This document shows, piece after piece, positions 48,401-56,300 of a DNA stretch of 64,000 nt (position 1 is its first letter; every line of letters starts with the position of its first letter). Position numbers and translations under genes: made by a program. This stretch comes from Watersipora subatra (taxonomy: Eukaryota > Bryozoa > Gymnolaemata > Cheilostomatida > Watersiporidae), in the NCBI RefSeq assembly GCF_963576615.1, contig NC_088708.1, forward strand, positions 3,472,001 through 3,536,000, read 5' to 3'. A model generated the notes under the pieces. The model worked only from the letters and a program-made list of their open reading frames with translations. It ran no database searches and was not told the origin of the DNA.

Positions 48401-50090
48401 TTGAGAGCACGCATAAGCATAAAAAGGGTGGCATGTGGCTTCCAAACAGCATTGTTTATAAATATCTTCTTCTTTGCTTATCCTCTAGAGCGCTTTTGAT
48501 GGGGTTTGGTGAAGATCTCCTTGATGGTCTTTACTAAAATGTCTTACAATAAAACATAGTACATTAGTTCAGTTTAGTAAGAACATGAAAGGCGTGAAAA
48601 ATCTGCATGCAGAATTTCAAAAGACGGTGTTAATTTAGTCTAAGTTCCCTATTGTTGAGTGGTAAGAAACTGACAAGGTAATGATCAGTGTTACATGTAA
48701 AGGCTTTTGCACCAGATCCTGTTTGTATATTATCGCGGTCTCAATAACTTGATTATATGAATCATTTAGACTTGGGAACTCATCATGATTTTTAAGAATT
48801 TCGAAAAGCATGTTTTTATGGGCACTAGTTATCTGGTCTTTCAGCAAATCTAGATTAAACCCTTCTCTTGCTACCATCACTGAGAAATCTCTCCCCTTTA
48901 GATTTTCAATAAACCTGATAGCCTGTGACTAAATTCTTTTAAGCATATCCATGTGCTTTACCTTGTATGGATCCCAGGCTTCCATAGCATATTACAGTAA
49001 TGGTCTACCTAAGGAGAGGTATGCTACATACTTTACCTTGGAGGAGCTCGAAATAGCATATATTTTATCAATCCAAGCATCCTAGATGCTTTTCTACGCA
49101 CTGTTTCAATATGTACATTCCAGGTAATATCCCTAGGCCTACTGCTATTCACACCTAAATATTTTATAGTTTCCACATAGCTGAAAAGTTGACTGCACAG
49201 GCAATAATTTTCGAGCATATCTAGTCCAAACACGATAACATGTGATTTTACAGGGTTGAACTGCATCTTCCATTTATCTGCCCATTAAGTATATTATGGT
49301 CATCCTGAAATTCCATGCAGCCCTGTTTTGATTTAATATCACGGTAGGCCTAAAGCAAAGCATTATAGTAACTATGTCATTTATGTATAGAATAAACAAC
49401 GCTGGACCTAGAACCCTGAGGAATTTCGAGTGTCACTGGCAACATTTCTGAATGTTTACCATTCACCACAGCCTGCTGATACCTTTTGGACAGAAAGTCT
49501 TGTATCCACAACAAAAGCTTGAGATTTACGTTGTATTGAGATTGTAACTTAGGTATTAATTTGTTATGATTTATTTTATTAAATGCTTTTCAGAAGTCTT
49601 ATGTACAGTTTTTTGTTGTCTCGGTACTTCTGCAGATCATTTATTAGGAAAGTCACAAGTTGAGAGCTACAAGAGAAACCCTTCTAAAGCCGTGTTGGTT
49701 TTCGACTATCACGTTATCAACTTCTCTAAACATTTAATGTAAAACAATATGTGCAGGGTATGCTTGTAAGTGACATAGGTCTATAATTTTTTGGATCATG
49801 GTTATCCCCACCTTTCAGTATAAGAAAGATATTTAAGGCATATGGCAATATATGCCAAGTAAAGTCTAAAGAGCTGCACATACACACACATGCCCAGGTG
49901 AACAAAATTGTCGGAAGACCTTGGGGGTATGGCGTCAAGTTTGTAGGTAAAGTTTATGTTAATCTGATACATGGATGATGTTAGCATAATTAGCTAAGAC
50001 TTAATGATGCTTGTCAAAATACTATGTCTTGCGTCTACTTACCAAAGATTTGAATGTGTGGCCCTCGCTTACTGTTTCTGGAGTTTCCAT
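32110..50090 (-). CDS. DDX47: DEAD-box RNA helicase DDX47/Rrp3 (11 exons)
   Basis: A nucleolar ATP-dependent RNA helicase needed for 18S rRNA maturation (yeast Rrp3). Exons (high to low): 50090-50043, 43816-43723, 42991-42803, 42653-42582, 42309-42239, 41927-41691, 40865-40719, 35716-35640, 35535-35404, 32929-32800 and a last exon ending 32110. All phases agree up to exon 10. Motifs with approximate residues are AETGSGKT (55-62), PTRELA (87-92), DEAD (161-164), SAT (192-194) and [11 protein letters not shown] (336-346). Next comes the family-typical [10 protein letters not shown]. The first ATG follows an in-frame stop and gives [16 protein letters not shown], so the Q-motif phenylalanine is in exon 1. 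Total length is about 438 residues (human 455). Odd points: intron 1 (6.2 kb) holds a gene on the other strand, the exon 10 acceptor is copied in a tandem repeat, and the last acceptor is uncertain. The basic tail ends KKGKKGKSH. Confidence 0.95.
32243..32799. other. DDX47 intron 10-11 spacer, nothing recognised
   Basis: The last DDX47 intron, about 560 bp, without repeats or other signals that I can support. Confidence 0.5.
32930..33315 (-). repeat. 39-bp tandem repeat copying the DDX47 exon 10 splice acceptor, about 10 copies
   Basis: The unit on the minus strand is ATATAGCCAAGTAATGGAGT followed by TGTCTGCTACTGTATACAG. There are nine full copies plus a 35-bp partial copy. The copy nearest exon 10 supplies its acceptor: TGTATACAG is followed directly by exon sequence ATATGATG. 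Every other copy has the same acceptor followed by ATATAG. Because 39 is a multiple of three and the frame has no stop, use of any upstream copy would add whole units of [13 protein letters not shown] to the protein. The core CTGTATACAG is its own reverse complement. Confidence 0.95.
33316..34550. other. DDX47 intron 9, no gene recognised
   Basis: AT-rich intron with short TA microsatellites near 33655-33705 and nothing else I can support. Confidence 0.4.
34552..35367 (+). mobile_element. Tigger/pogo-like DNA transposon remnant
   Basis: Ends are CAGTGGAACCTCGGTTCTCG and its reverse complement, bounding 816 bp. Near 34765-34850 the plus strand can be read as [15 protein letters not shown] followed by [10 protein letters not shown]. 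This resembles the N-terminal helix-turn-helix of Tigger/CENP-B-type transposases. The rest of a transposase is missing, so this is an internally deleted, non-autonomous copy. It lies in DDX47 intron 9. Confidence 0.7.
35991..36238. repeat. 40-bp tandem repeat, about 6 copies
   Basis: The unit is GTACATGTCTATGCTTACAA plus GTTACATGTAAAATGTATAT, repeated about six times with almost no differences. It lies in DDX47 intron 7 and its near identity suggests recent expansion or homogenisation. Confidence 0.95.
36387..37362 (+). mobile_element. CAGTCAAAC-family (pogo/Tigger-like) MITE, copy A
   Basis: Ends are CAGTCAAACATGGATAACTC and GAGTTATCCATGTTTGACTG, flanked by TA on both sides (TA target duplication). 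Size is 976 bp. It is larger than copy C because about 235 bp around 36500-36960 are repeated in tandem. No transposase is recognised. It lies in DDX47 intron 7. Confidence 0.85.
37373..38985 (-). mobile_element. CAGTCAAAC-family element, copy B, inverted, split by another insertion
   Basis: It starts CAGTCAAACTCGGACAACTC only 10 bp from the end of copy A, in opposite orientation. At 37742 the alignment to the family stops; it resumes at 38681 with AAAAATCGGCAAAATTGATC. The gap is filled by a different element. The far terminal repeat is missing, as the copy ends near ACATGGACTTGTGG. Confidence 0.8.
37743..38680. mobile_element. TIR element (CACATMAATTACAT ends) inserted into copy B, long form
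   Basis: The outer ends CACATCAATTACATAATTTT and its inverted partner continue inwards to AATACATCAGAGTCTTG and CATTCGGAAGCCAAGACTCT. Flanking ACTTAAAG and CTTTAAAG may be an imperfect 8-bp target duplication. The interior holds a conserved 220-bp block (AACCCAGAACATGTGTTTGT to GCGACATCACATTGTGGGAA), shared with the shorter copy at 47668. No coding capacity was recognised. Confidence 0.75.
39110..39190 (-). mobile_element. tRNA-like SINE head
   Basis: On the minus strand, TGTAGCTCAATAGCTCATTA resembles an A box and GGTTTCGAGATCAAATC a B box, at tRNA-like spacing. Mismatches in the likely stems argue against a working tRNA. It sits beside the dispersed repeat at 39243-39420. Confidence 0.45.
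39243..39420 (+). repeat. Dispersed repeat flanking copy C, left
   Basis: About 175 bp from CACTAAAGCTTGCTC to GCAATGCTGGGCATTC are repeated in direct orientation at 40285-40455, on the other side of the transposon copy C. A (TA)n run at about 39424-39470 follows. It may be the body of the SINE-like element upstream. Confidence 0.75.
39494..40261 (+). mobile_element. CAGTCAAAC-family (pogo/Tigger-like) MITE, copy C
   Basis: A complete 768-bp copy with ends CAGTCAAACATGGATAACTC and GAGTTGTCCGAGTTTGACTG. It is close to copies A and B. There is no internal tandem duplication and no transposase. It lies in DDX47 intron 7. Confidence 0.85.
40285..40455 (+). repeat. Dispersed repeat flanking copy C, right
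   Basis: Direct repeat of 39243-39420, sharing CACTAAAGCTTGCTC, ATTAGTAAGTTTAGCAA, AACCTGCCACTGTTTATA and GCCCATGCAACG. Confidence 0.75.
43957..45249 (+). CDS. Predicted type I membrane protein with two sushi (CCP) modules, nested in DDX47 intron 1
   Basis: An intronless 430-codon frame on the strand opposite DDX47, wholly inside its first intron. Residues 1-22 ([15 protein letters not shown] onward) look like a signal peptide. Two cysteine-rich modules follow, with cysteines at about 50, 65, 81, 85, 101, 122 and 127, 148, 160, 164, 176, 190. In each, the pattern C-x3-C-x-GY/GL with a late W before the final C fits the sushi/complement-control fold. Residues 302-324 are a strongly hydrophobic membrane segment followed by RCKTKK. 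The tail of about 105 residues is Ser-, Lys- and Cys-rich. The frame is open further upstream to 43762, but that part is antisense to DDX47 exon 2. Met at 43957 is preferred because it starts the signal peptide; Met at 43879 is the alternative. An acceptor-like TTTAGCAG precedes it, so a 5' UTR intron is possible. Family and ligand are unknown. Confidence 0.75.
   Translation: MQVVILFVRACLLWFTSFCRAHSKYIIDFDRGQATVGHEPRELNDMILVCQEPIVAEGGQEEWICDQGIAGELGYPVQTKCHSRCRQGYSKLSGTSNTIECVHRKPQYGQNAREWNPKPLFCKPSTCQTSTIKESHMMEDGRWLPDICSQQQRVTVGTECRFTCGLYDGAAAVVICQSHNHWIWRNVERCISVAYGHHRKQSQIPVKLYETFSTERLLIQKNPSKDSWNEEHYIRHNYNQLAEEPKPKVKHIIASGHQEAKTTKTLANIKVQATRHDQREHTMRHLLHDVIGVYRDSSSATLVLVMLLIMVIISLIIAIIVIRCKTKKPTKYAIIDERGNRLLPIRASNFNNNSKVTDQTPLESSQLHCSQCSDNHYYPTCHRKHKHSSRQRQCEGMSSTTSSSETEVPLLKRNTSKKSKCVRGVKLVLE
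45250..46319. other. DDX47 intron 1, downstream of the nested gene
   Basis: Short 3' UTR of the nested gene, then AT-rich DNA and a (TA)n run near 46265-46290. No further feature is supported. Confidence 0.4.
45425..45430 (+). terminator. Candidate polyadenylation signal of the nested sushi gene
   Basis: AATAAA about 175 bp after the stop codon, on the gene's strand. Motif and distance only. Confidence 0.45.
46320..47020 (+). mobile_element. LINE fragment (jockey/CR1-like), C-terminal part of the reverse transcriptase
   Basis: Pieces in several frames match the usual order of a non-LTR retrotransposon ORF2. [16 protein letters not shown] block (palm region) comes first, then KWAH, then [12 protein letters not shown] and [14 protein letters not shown]. 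The frame is broken many times. Within the LLF-YIND region a TA microsatellite has expanded (about 46381-46397). Old, 5'-truncated and non-functional. It lies in DDX47 intron 1. Confidence 0.65.
47021..47667. other. DDX47 intron 1, nothing recognised
   Basis: About 650 bp of AT-rich intron without supported features. Confidence 0.4.
47668..48129. mobile_element. TIR element (CACATMAATTACAT ends), short form
   Basis: The left end CACATAAATTATAT is preceded by CTTTAAAG; the right end TTGATGTG is followed by CTTTAAGA. It shares the 220-bp block (AACCCAGAACATGTGTTTGT through TGACATCACATTGTGGGAA) and the CTCATTCGGAAGCCAAGACG end region with the 938-bp copy at 37743. The parts between are missing, so it is an internally deleted relative. 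It lies in DDX47 intron 1. Confidence 0.7.
48640..49940 (-). mobile_element. LINE fragment (jockey/CR1/L2-like), reverse transcriptase to C-terminus
   Basis: On the minus strand the parts come in the right order. They are [19 protein letters not shown], a [15 protein letters not shown] block, [20 protein letters not shown], the [13 protein letters not shown] block and [21 protein letters not shown] followed by [12 protein letters not shown]. These are typical of a non-LTR reverse transcriptase. Reading frames are broken at several points and the 5' part is absent. It lies in DDX47 intron 1, in the gene's orientation. Confidence 0.75.
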
Positions 50091-50391
50091 AATGTCCTAC
50101 TCACGCAGAATTCTCAGGTCTCACATTACTTCAACAAATGTGCAACAGAGCCAGTCAAATGAAAGCGTGCGCAGAGACACTCGGCTAGTAGTCTGACTTA
50201 CGATATCAACTTCATTTTCTTCACACAATAAATGCGTATTATGCCTGCAAAAATGGAACTCAGACTAAAAAAAATTATCCACATAGACATTGAAAATTCC
50301 TTTAAAAACCATTTACGTGTTTTATTATGTCAATTTGTAACGAATTTCTTCGTTTCCAATTTTTATTCATTTAGGTTAACTTGTTTTAGGA
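50091..50391. promoter_or_regulatory. Shared bidirectional promoter of DDX47 and PHF5A
   Basis: The 301 bp between the two divergent start codons must contain both transcription start regions, unless leader exons lie further away. At 50165-50173 GCGTGCGCA (TGCGCACGC on the other strand) resembles an NRF1 site, common in divergent housekeeping promoters. No TATA box is obvious at a useful distance. Just before the PHF5A ATG, TTGTTTTAG looks like a splice acceptor, so a leader exon or trans-spliced leader is possible. Confidence 0.6.
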
Positions 50392-53300
50392 ATGGCCAAG
50401 CATCATCCAGATTTGATTTTTTGCCGTAAACAGCCTGGTGTTGGTAAGGGAAACTCATTATTCGTTGATTCTATATTTTTCGTGCCAAATATTGAAACGT
50501 TTGGTAATTGTTTTGTTACATGAAATAATCTGTTGAAGTTACAATAGCTGTTTTTATAAGCCGAAATATTGTAAATTTGGTTTTACTTGAATCTCTTTAG
50601 TTCAAAGATCATTTAGTAATTTAGTCGCAATATGTTTCACAGTTTGGTGTTGATAACAGTTTGTGTGCTGTTAAATTTAGACATTTTAGTTTTCTACTTT
50701 TCATCCCTCTTTCGGATTGTAGTTTTGATTATTGGAGTTTTTGGCTTCGATAGAGTGCATCTGCTTATTGCTACCATTGGTTATTTTGTTTCCAGTAAGT
50801 GAGAGTCAAAAGATAACATGGGTATTCAATTATAATTGTGGACGAGGCATCAGAAAGCAAGGCTTTGCGGCGGCCAGTTTAGCAATAAGTGAAAAGTGTG
50901 GTGTAAAGAAACATTTCTGAATAATTTTGCATAGAATTTTTTTAAATGTTCTTTTCATCGATTTCTTTAATAATTTTTTGAAAGTAAAATATAATGTAGT
51001 TGTATTCATGGCTTAAATTCTAATTTAAAGCTATAAGAGTAGTTGAAAATAAAGTGAAGTGTAGCAGTTGGAGTCGCTTGAAGCTAATAAGGTAGAATAT
51101 AATCTGTAATTGGCTGTTGTATATGCGTATATATATACTAGGGTTAAAGGGAGCATAAAAGATTAACAATAAGCATCAAACAAAGTTCGCTGCAATCAAG
51201 TTTAACATCCGCTGCAATTAAGTGTAACCAAGTAACTAAACAGGCTGAAAATATTTGGATGTGAAACGCTGCTCTTTGCTATTTATCTGATAGAATAAAG
51301 CTTAAAGAAAGCAATAATAGTTGCATGTATGTATAATTTTATTGGCATTGGTAACCATTAACAAAATGATGTTTATTATTACATGCAAAAGAAAACAAAA
51401 AAATGAAAAACAGAAATCAAGAATTATTAAGTGAGTTGAACGAACGTGTTTCGAAAGTTGGTAATCTAATAGTTTTGCAGTTGTATCGCAGTGGTATAGT
51501 ATTGATAGTGAACTGAAGGTTGTAGTAACAGAAAGTTCATAAACCGAAGCATACTATGGTGGATGTAATATTTTGGTGTTACAAAATAGAAACCTATGTT
51601 GGTCATATGTGTAGAAGAATAAACACAGCTGTTGTTCAGCTATTATTCAGCATTATACACCAAAAGTCGATGTTCATTCATCAAAGGATGAGACTCATTA
51701 ACGCAAAGCTCATTGTAGGCCAGGATTGTTTTGCAGCCATTGTCCTTAAAGCAGTAGATTAATGGGTAAATACGAGAGTATAATGCTCTGTTAAATATGC
51801 TCGGTGTTGCTGAGCAATTTGGTTGTATGTTAATGGGACTCAAAGAGATAACTTCCTTCTGTTGCAAGACAGCAATCACAAGAAATATTTAAATTTTGTG
51901 TCTTTACTCAAGTGGCTTCCAAAAATTGTTCTTAATTCCTATTTCCCCTTAATAGTACTACCAATATTTTCATATCAATCCAAGGACTATAATATGTACA
52001 TTTCTATTTTTTATTGTTATAATAATGCTGTTGGCTCATCTAATGCTACCTTTGCCCCTCCCATGCTAGGATGCATGTAGGTCAAAATTAATACAAGTAT
52101 ATATATAGATACATATATATATATATTTGTCAGATCATCTGGAAATTGTTTTGAAATGCACATCTATTTTTGTCTTTTAACAACTAATATATTTACTGTT
52201 ATTTCATTTCACATTGGTGTAATAAAGGTACATTATAATTTCTATTATTACTTCTAAGCTGACAAAAGATTAAAACAAAACGTATGCCAGGCTGATTGGT
52301 AGAAAATAAAAATCACCTCAATCGACATATTACTTCTGTCATAATATTTATCATACGTATTTGTTACGTGACCATATTGGAGATCGTTACTGCATTATAC
52401 TCAGGTACTTTGGTATCAAGCTTTTAGCAAGCTTACATTTGGTCGTAGAATAGATATTTTCCTCAGCACCTGTTCACAGTTTCCAATATTTACAAAATTG
52501 ATTTTCATTTATTACTGTTTGTCTCATGATATGTTGTGTTATCAATTTTTATGTTTTGTAGCGATCGGACGTGTCTGCGAGAAATGTAAGTATCATCCAA
52601 AGAGTGAGGGAGGCCTTTGATTGACATCTCTTTCTTATCTATAGTCGCCCCTAAAACTCAGCCCAGGGGTTCCCAACCTTTTCTATCCAGTTCCCCCTTA
52701 TGTATTTTCATAAATTTGATTCCCCATGCACTTTTAACTCACATGACGAAAAACAACTAATACAAATTATAATCTTATTTTATTGTACATATCTAAACAT
52801 ATAACAACATATTATTAATTTTTATACCGCATGCATACAACACCCAACAATGCATGGCCTTCGGCTTCTAGGTGAATTGGTTTATTACTAGGTTAACTTA
52901 CTATCCAATCAAAATCTGGATGAATGTGTTCACATATATATGGGTTCTGACTAGCAGCTCATTATTAGCAATTAGTGTTATAGATAAAACCAAAATGTTA
53001 AATGATGAAACCCAAACTCATTTGGCACTGCAGGACATGAATTAAAAATTTAACAAATCAGACACCTCTCTGTTCCCCCTTGTGTATTTAAAATTCCCCC
53101 TAGGAGGGAATTCCTCCCTGGTTGAGAGCCCCTGACTTAGCCAGATCAAGACCAACTTATATAGATTGCAGTTTTTCAAGTTGAATGCTTTATTATTAGG
53201 ATAATCCCAGTATGAAGTGTCTCTAAGGCAGGCTTAAGTGTGTTATTTCTGATTTGAATATATGTCCAAACATCTAATGTTACAGTAGTTGATTTTAAAG

Positions 53301-56300
53301 TAAGTTTACCTGCATGTTTTGAGAAGCTTGTGATGAATTTGTAGTGCAGAATTTTTCTTGGTAGGGTCAAATCACAGTATTGTGAAACCAAAGATGTGAT
53401 TTTTAAATTTTATCATAGAACCAAGTTTTACACATCATTGGAAAGCTAAAAATCCAAACTTTCCATAACTAATAATGATTTTTAAAAATAATGAACGATT
53501 TTCATGAAATTGAGAAAATTAAGCAGCAAGAGACGATTATGTGATCATACAGGGGACATTGATTTTTTTGGATTTTTTTAGATGCATATTTTAAATTGCA
53601 AATTGTGTCACCAGGAACCTCTTAATCCAATTAAGTTTCTATGACTGGAAAAGTTTCCAAAGTTCTAACCTTAATAAATCTTGCTTAAGAGGCATTCCAA
53701 ATACATGCGTGTCCCTTGTATGATAATTTGGGCACCATTTTTTGGTTTTTTTGAAAACAAATCATGTGAAAAGATTTTTAGTTAGGATTTTCCGATAGTA
53801 CCATGAGAGGTTCATGATGGCATGTTTAGTTTTTTTAAATAATTTAATTACTTGAGAAAAATTAAGAAAATAGATTATCAAACAAGGGACAATTTTATCA
53901 TACAAGGGACATCTACTCTTTCATTCCCTTACTATACCTCATGAAAATTGTCTAAAATAACATGGCCATCTTTGCAATGCTACTATTATGTCATGAATAT
54001 TCATGACACAATAGTAGCGTTGAAAAGATGGCCATGTTATTTTAGACAATTTTCATGAGGTATAGTTAACATACATACGAAAGTTATTATACTCGGCAGT
54101 CCGTAACTTAATTTTAAATGGTTAGTGGTTTCTTAACCATTGTTGGTGAAGGAAGGCCATAATCTTTTCTGTACCCAACATATTCCCAGCCTAATTGCAC
54201 TTAATCCCATTATGTCGAAATTTAGTTTCTCGTGATCTGAATAGTGATGGCTTCATGAGTTGGCATTGTAGGCAACTAAACATAACTAGTTGAGTTAATT
54301 AGTTCCAATACAATTAATGTGGCTGTCTCTAAATATTTTCTCAAAGCATTGTCGGCTTGTGATTGCCTGACTGGCTACCTTAATAAATAATCCTGTCAAG
54401 ACACTGCTGCGGGTCAATGCAATAGAACAGTTACTTTTCACAAGCTGCCAGTCTCAACCAGAATGTCGACGGTAAAGGTTGTCAAAGACAGGCCAGCAGC
54501 TCATTGTGCCGCGCAAAGGAAATATATAGCTAAAAAGAAATCGGAAAATCCAGAGCTGTACAAGGCTAAGCATTCGCAACAAGTACGCGAGGCATGGGCA
54601 AAAGTAACAGCCAGCCTTACAGAGGAGCAAAGGGCTACTCGAAGAGAGAAGGAACGGCTCAAGAAGGCTGCTCAGCGTCAGAAAGCTCGTGAGCTGAAAG
54701 CAAGCACCAGTAATCAGTCAACACCAGGATACACAACTACTCAAGCACTTGGTAAGTTATAACAAAATCAATCATTTCAATTGCATTGGTTTTAATTAAT
54801 AAGAATTGTGTTATAAAATTTTGACTTCGATCACTTTGTAGCAAGTACAAGTATCAAAGGTTAATAACCAAGTGCTCTAATTTTTTACAGGAAAAGCATC
54901 ACGGAAGGTACAGAAGGCATTGCCAAAATTCCCTACTAAGCGAGCAATAGTTCTGTAGAAATAGAAATGGAGAGAAATGGATGTGGCCCACCCCAAGAAA
55001 TATCGAAGTCACCCACTCTAACTTTATCCTCGATATTAACCCAGAGCTCATTCCATGCGACAACAATTGTCGAGCCTATCGGCTGCTGAATGCTGAGGCA
55101 GTCAAAGCTGCTTACAGTCAATATAAACGTAAATACATGTAAATTTGCAAGGTGCATGTCCTTGTGATCTTATTTGTCACTTCTTTATCTAATTTCCAAT
55201 ATTTATCTAAGATATAAATTATTTATCGTTTTTTGACATGTCTGGTCACTTCCTGTAAACTCAACATTTTTTAGCTCTATAGTTTTAGTTTCAGTGCTAG
55301 TTTTAGATGTAGTATTCCATTAAAATGGTTGTAGCTTCTTTTAGCTAGATACTTTACTGTCTATCAATAAAATATGTGGAAAAATCAAGTGATCCGAAAT
55401 GTCCCTTGTATGATGTCCCTTGTATGATCAAACTTGGTGGTAAATAATCTGTGGTTTAATGAGAACCATTAATGGAATCTGTTAGTTCTTTCACACTGAA
55501 CATTGAAACATACATAGCAAACATCAGCTAAAAGGAATTTAAAATGTGAGCATATACTTCACAGAGTTTTCAGCCTAAAATTGAAGTTTCGTTTTTAGCG
55601 ATTTTTCTGCGTCTCTTGTATGATGGGCCTTAATTACCTTATAATTATGGATTGACTTAAGCAATTTTAAAGTTTTTTGTCTTAAACTGTTCATCCTACT
55701 GAACTGCTTCAGCATGAGAAAATTGTTTACCAAAATCCAAAAACTCAAAGCACAATTCTAGTTTAAGCGCTTCAGGATGTCCCTTGTATGATAACGGAAA
55801 TACTGTGACTTTACCCGGTAACATATTACTTTTAATCACAGTTATTCTGATTATATTTGTCTTCTACAAACATGTCATATTTGTATCTTGTATATTTGTA
55901 TACATTTATCTCATATACATGTATATTATATAGGTATATCGCAAGCTAATTATATGTATGTTATATACACATATCACACTCTGTGTTTATGTTTTATGTG
56001 TTTTATGTACAGATATCACACACTGATTACATATGTATGTATTGCATATACTCATATAGCCATCGTGTTTCTTCAGCAAGATTTGTGTCAACAGTAGAAG
56101 CTTTCTACGTTCTTAGTATAAATTGCCAGTTTAACTATATTTTTCAACATGTTTTGTGTAATCTAGTGTATGTTATATTGTCAACTTGATAAGCCGTAGT
56201 CATTTCGTATCTAGCGGGCGTTCTGTTACAGGTGATGGAAAATGTGTAATATGTGATTCATATGTAAGACCATGTACGCTCGTTAGGATATGTGATGAGT

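Larger units (their letters stand above)
53544..55792. mobile_element. Region with seven copies of a TGTCCCTTGTATGAT motif, possible DNA transposon
   Basis: The 15-mer TGTCCCTTGTATGAT, or a near match, occurs at 53544-53558 (minus, one change), 53710-53724, 53897-53911 (minus), 55400-55414, 55414-55428, 55610-55624 (changes) and 55778-55792. Minus copies lie at the left and plus copies at the right. They surround a two-exon frame at 54463-54958. Inverted subterminal motifs around a frame suggest transposase-binding sites of a DNA transposon, but no terminal repeat or target duplication was found. All of it lies in PHF5A intron 2. Confidence 0.45.

Noticed and set aside
50732-50920. 62-codon frame starting with a hydrophobic stretch in PHF5A intron 1
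   Set aside because: Looks like a signal peptide but has no further domain or supporting context.
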